DNA of 16,044 nt from Gammaproteobacteria bacterium (lineage in GTDB: Bacteria; Pseudomonadota; Gammaproteobacteria; Steroidobacterales; Steroidobacteraceae): positions 1-16,044 of the forward strand of contig VBNP01000080.1 of NCBI GenBank assembly GCA_005877965.1. The letters are read 5' to 3'. Within the stretch, counting starts at the first letter, position 1, and each line of letters starts with the position of its first letter. Position numbers and translations under genes: made by a program. Shown in pieces: positions 13,183 to 16,044 of the stretch. Under the pieces are notes generated by a model that did no database searches, had not been told where the DNA came from, and saw only the letters and a list, made by a program, of their open reading frames with translations.

Positions 13183-13559
13183 ATGCTCGTCGACTCGTCG
13201 GTCTGGATTTCCTTTCTGCGCGGCGACACGACGGCCGAGGTCGCCCTATTGGTCAAGGCGCTTGAGCGGGCGGAGCCTGTGTGGCTGGCTCCACCCATTC
13301 TGCAGGAGGTACGCGCTGGGATCGGATACTCGGCGAATTGCCCATGCTGGTGGAGCCTGATGCGAGGACGGCCGCGCGTGCCGCGGCTCACCTCTACGCC
13401 CGGTGCCGGTGGGCAGGCGTCACGCCACGATCCGCCGACGATTGCCTGATCGCCGTGCACGCTATCGACGGTCGGATGCCGCTTCTGCATCGCGATCGAG
13501 ACTTCGTATTGATCGCCGGGATCGAGCCGAAACTGACGTTCGTCCCGGTGGCGCAATAG
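13183..13559 (+). pseudogene. vapC: VapC-family PIN-domain toxin, frameshifted
   Basis: The start MLVDSSVWISFLRGDTTAEV (ATG 13183, preceded by AGAGGG) runs in one frame to LAPPILQEV at about 13311. Homology then resumes in another frame as RWDRILGELPMLVEP from about 13314 and ends FVPVAQ at 13559. All PIN acidic positions are encoded but split: D4 and the LQEV glutamate in the first part, ADDCLIA and RDFVLIA aspartates in the second. Compared with remembered VapC proteins, about ten residues between LQEV and RWDR are missing, so a deletion of 3n+1 bases best explains the break. The translated product would run to a stop at 13447-13449 with an unrelated tail and lack half the active site. VapC toxins are site-specific RNases; this copy should be inactive. 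Confidence 0.8.
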
Positions 13560-13606
13560 GCGGTAAAGCTGCGCAGCCGCAGGCGCGGGGTCGTGAGGTC
13601 GGTCAT
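13559..13606 (-). pseudogene. 5' remnant of a GNAT acetyltransferase gene
   Basis: From ATG 13606 on the minus strand the first 16 codons read MTDLTTPRLRLRSFTA, the stereotyped N-terminus of RimJ/RimL-type GNAT acetyltransferases. After that the frame runs into the reverse complement of the vapC 3' end and all resemblance stops. A good minus-strand promoter lies just upstream. The simplest reading is an acetyltransferase gene once divergent from gltB whose body was replaced when the vapBC segment joined here. The match is short, so confidence is moderate. Confidence 0.5.
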
Positions 13607-13612
13607 CTGTGC

Positions 13613-13640
13613 TTGCAAGAGCCTCGCGGGCCGGTATTAT
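13613..13640 (+). promoter_or_regulatory. Promoter candidate for gltB
   Basis: TTGCAA (13613-13618) and TATTAT (13635-13640), 16-base spacer, facing gltB. It would give a leader of about 190 nt. The -10 overlaps the -10 of an opposite promoter. Confidence 0.5.
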
Positions 13641-13662
13641 CGAACGCATAGTGATGGTGTAA
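13634..13662 (-). promoter_or_regulatory. Minus-strand promoter for the acetyltransferase remnant
   Basis: Read on the minus strand, TTACAC (13662-13657), 17 bases, TAATAC (13639-13634). Transcription would start near 13627, about 21 bases before ATG 13606. A complete promoter at the right distance supports that the remnant was once an expressed gene; it may now drive antisense RNA across vapC. Confidence 0.45.
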
Positions 13663-13836
13663 GACAGTCGATCGACGGGAGGGCTTGGGTCTCACCCCCG
13701 TCCGGCCTCGACTGACATTCGCGGACCCAAGGGTCCTGCGGATCTCCTGAGCGCATGAATTGCCGGAAGTCTCGCCCAGCGGCCGCTTGTCCGCGGGGCG
13801 GGCGTCCCTGCAGCTGGACCAAGACGAGGCCGCCTC
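13647..13836 (+). other. Long gltB leader with hairpins
   Basis: The predicted leader contains a 10-base palindrome GTCGATCGAC (13667-13676), a possible stem GACGGG (13674-13679) with CCCGTC (13697-13702), and GGACCC/GGGTCC (13723-13728 and 13731-13736), which would fold as a 5-bp stem with a 4-base loop. No U-run, known riboswitch core or leader peptide was recognised. It may hold post-transcriptional control of glutamate synthase, but this is only a possibility. Confidence 0.3.

Positions 13837-16044
<2,208 letters not shown>

Overview
The window is GC-rich, densely packed bacterial chromosome. Best-matching families point to a gammaproteobacterium: an E. coli YadG/YadH-type ABC exporter, a YheT-type hydrolase, the CbpA-CbpM pair, a KefB/C-type antiporter and a proteobacterial GltB. 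The high GC content, bactofilin and sparse Shine-Dalgarno sequences would suit a Nevskiales/Steroidobacterales/Xanthomonadales-like lineage, but that placement is inference. No rRNA, tRNA, CRISPR array, insertion sequence or prophage was seen.

Layout. 1-2317 (+): 3' part of a yadG-like ATPase, its yadH-like permease and an ATP-grasp ligase, joined by 4-base start/stop overlaps. 2420-4048 (+): a PAP2-family lipid phosphatase broken by a frameshift, then a GT4 glycosyltransferase with a short C-terminus. 4079-6559 (+): a promoter, an unusual receiver-transmembrane-extracytoplasmic protein, and a YheT-like alpha/beta hydrolase whose start lies in alternative hairpins. 6565-7767: a bactofilin (-) divergent from a SPOR-domain lipoprotein (+), both envelope or cell-shape functions. 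7768-8089: no protein gene, but a near-perfect sigma-54 promoter followed by two hairpins with C-rich loops, the second being a terminator; this is a candidate small RNA of about 77 nt. 8090-9418 (+): cbpA-cbpM, chaperone and modulator, convergent with 9412-11811 (-), a DUF924 protein and a KefB/C-type antiporter. 11901-12869 (+): an HtrA-like serine protease without an export signal. 12885-13559 (+): a vapBC toxin-antitoxin module with a palindromic operator, an intact antitoxin and a frameshifted toxin. 13559-13606 (-): the first 16 codons of a GNAT acetyltransferase that stops being recognisable where the vapC end begins. 13837-16044 (+): the first 736 codons of gltB, running off the window.

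How the parts fit. Most genes are housekeeping: export, envelope lipid and glycan work, proteostasis, cation homeostasis and ammonium assimilation. The least ordinary items are the candidate sigma-54-dependent C-rich-loop RNA at 7935-8011, the membrane-spanning receiver protein, and the vapBC junction that seems to have replaced an acetyltransferase. Two genes (PAP2 and vapC) carry a frame change together with an apparent short deletion of family-conserved residues. This may be real gene decay or an assembly error.
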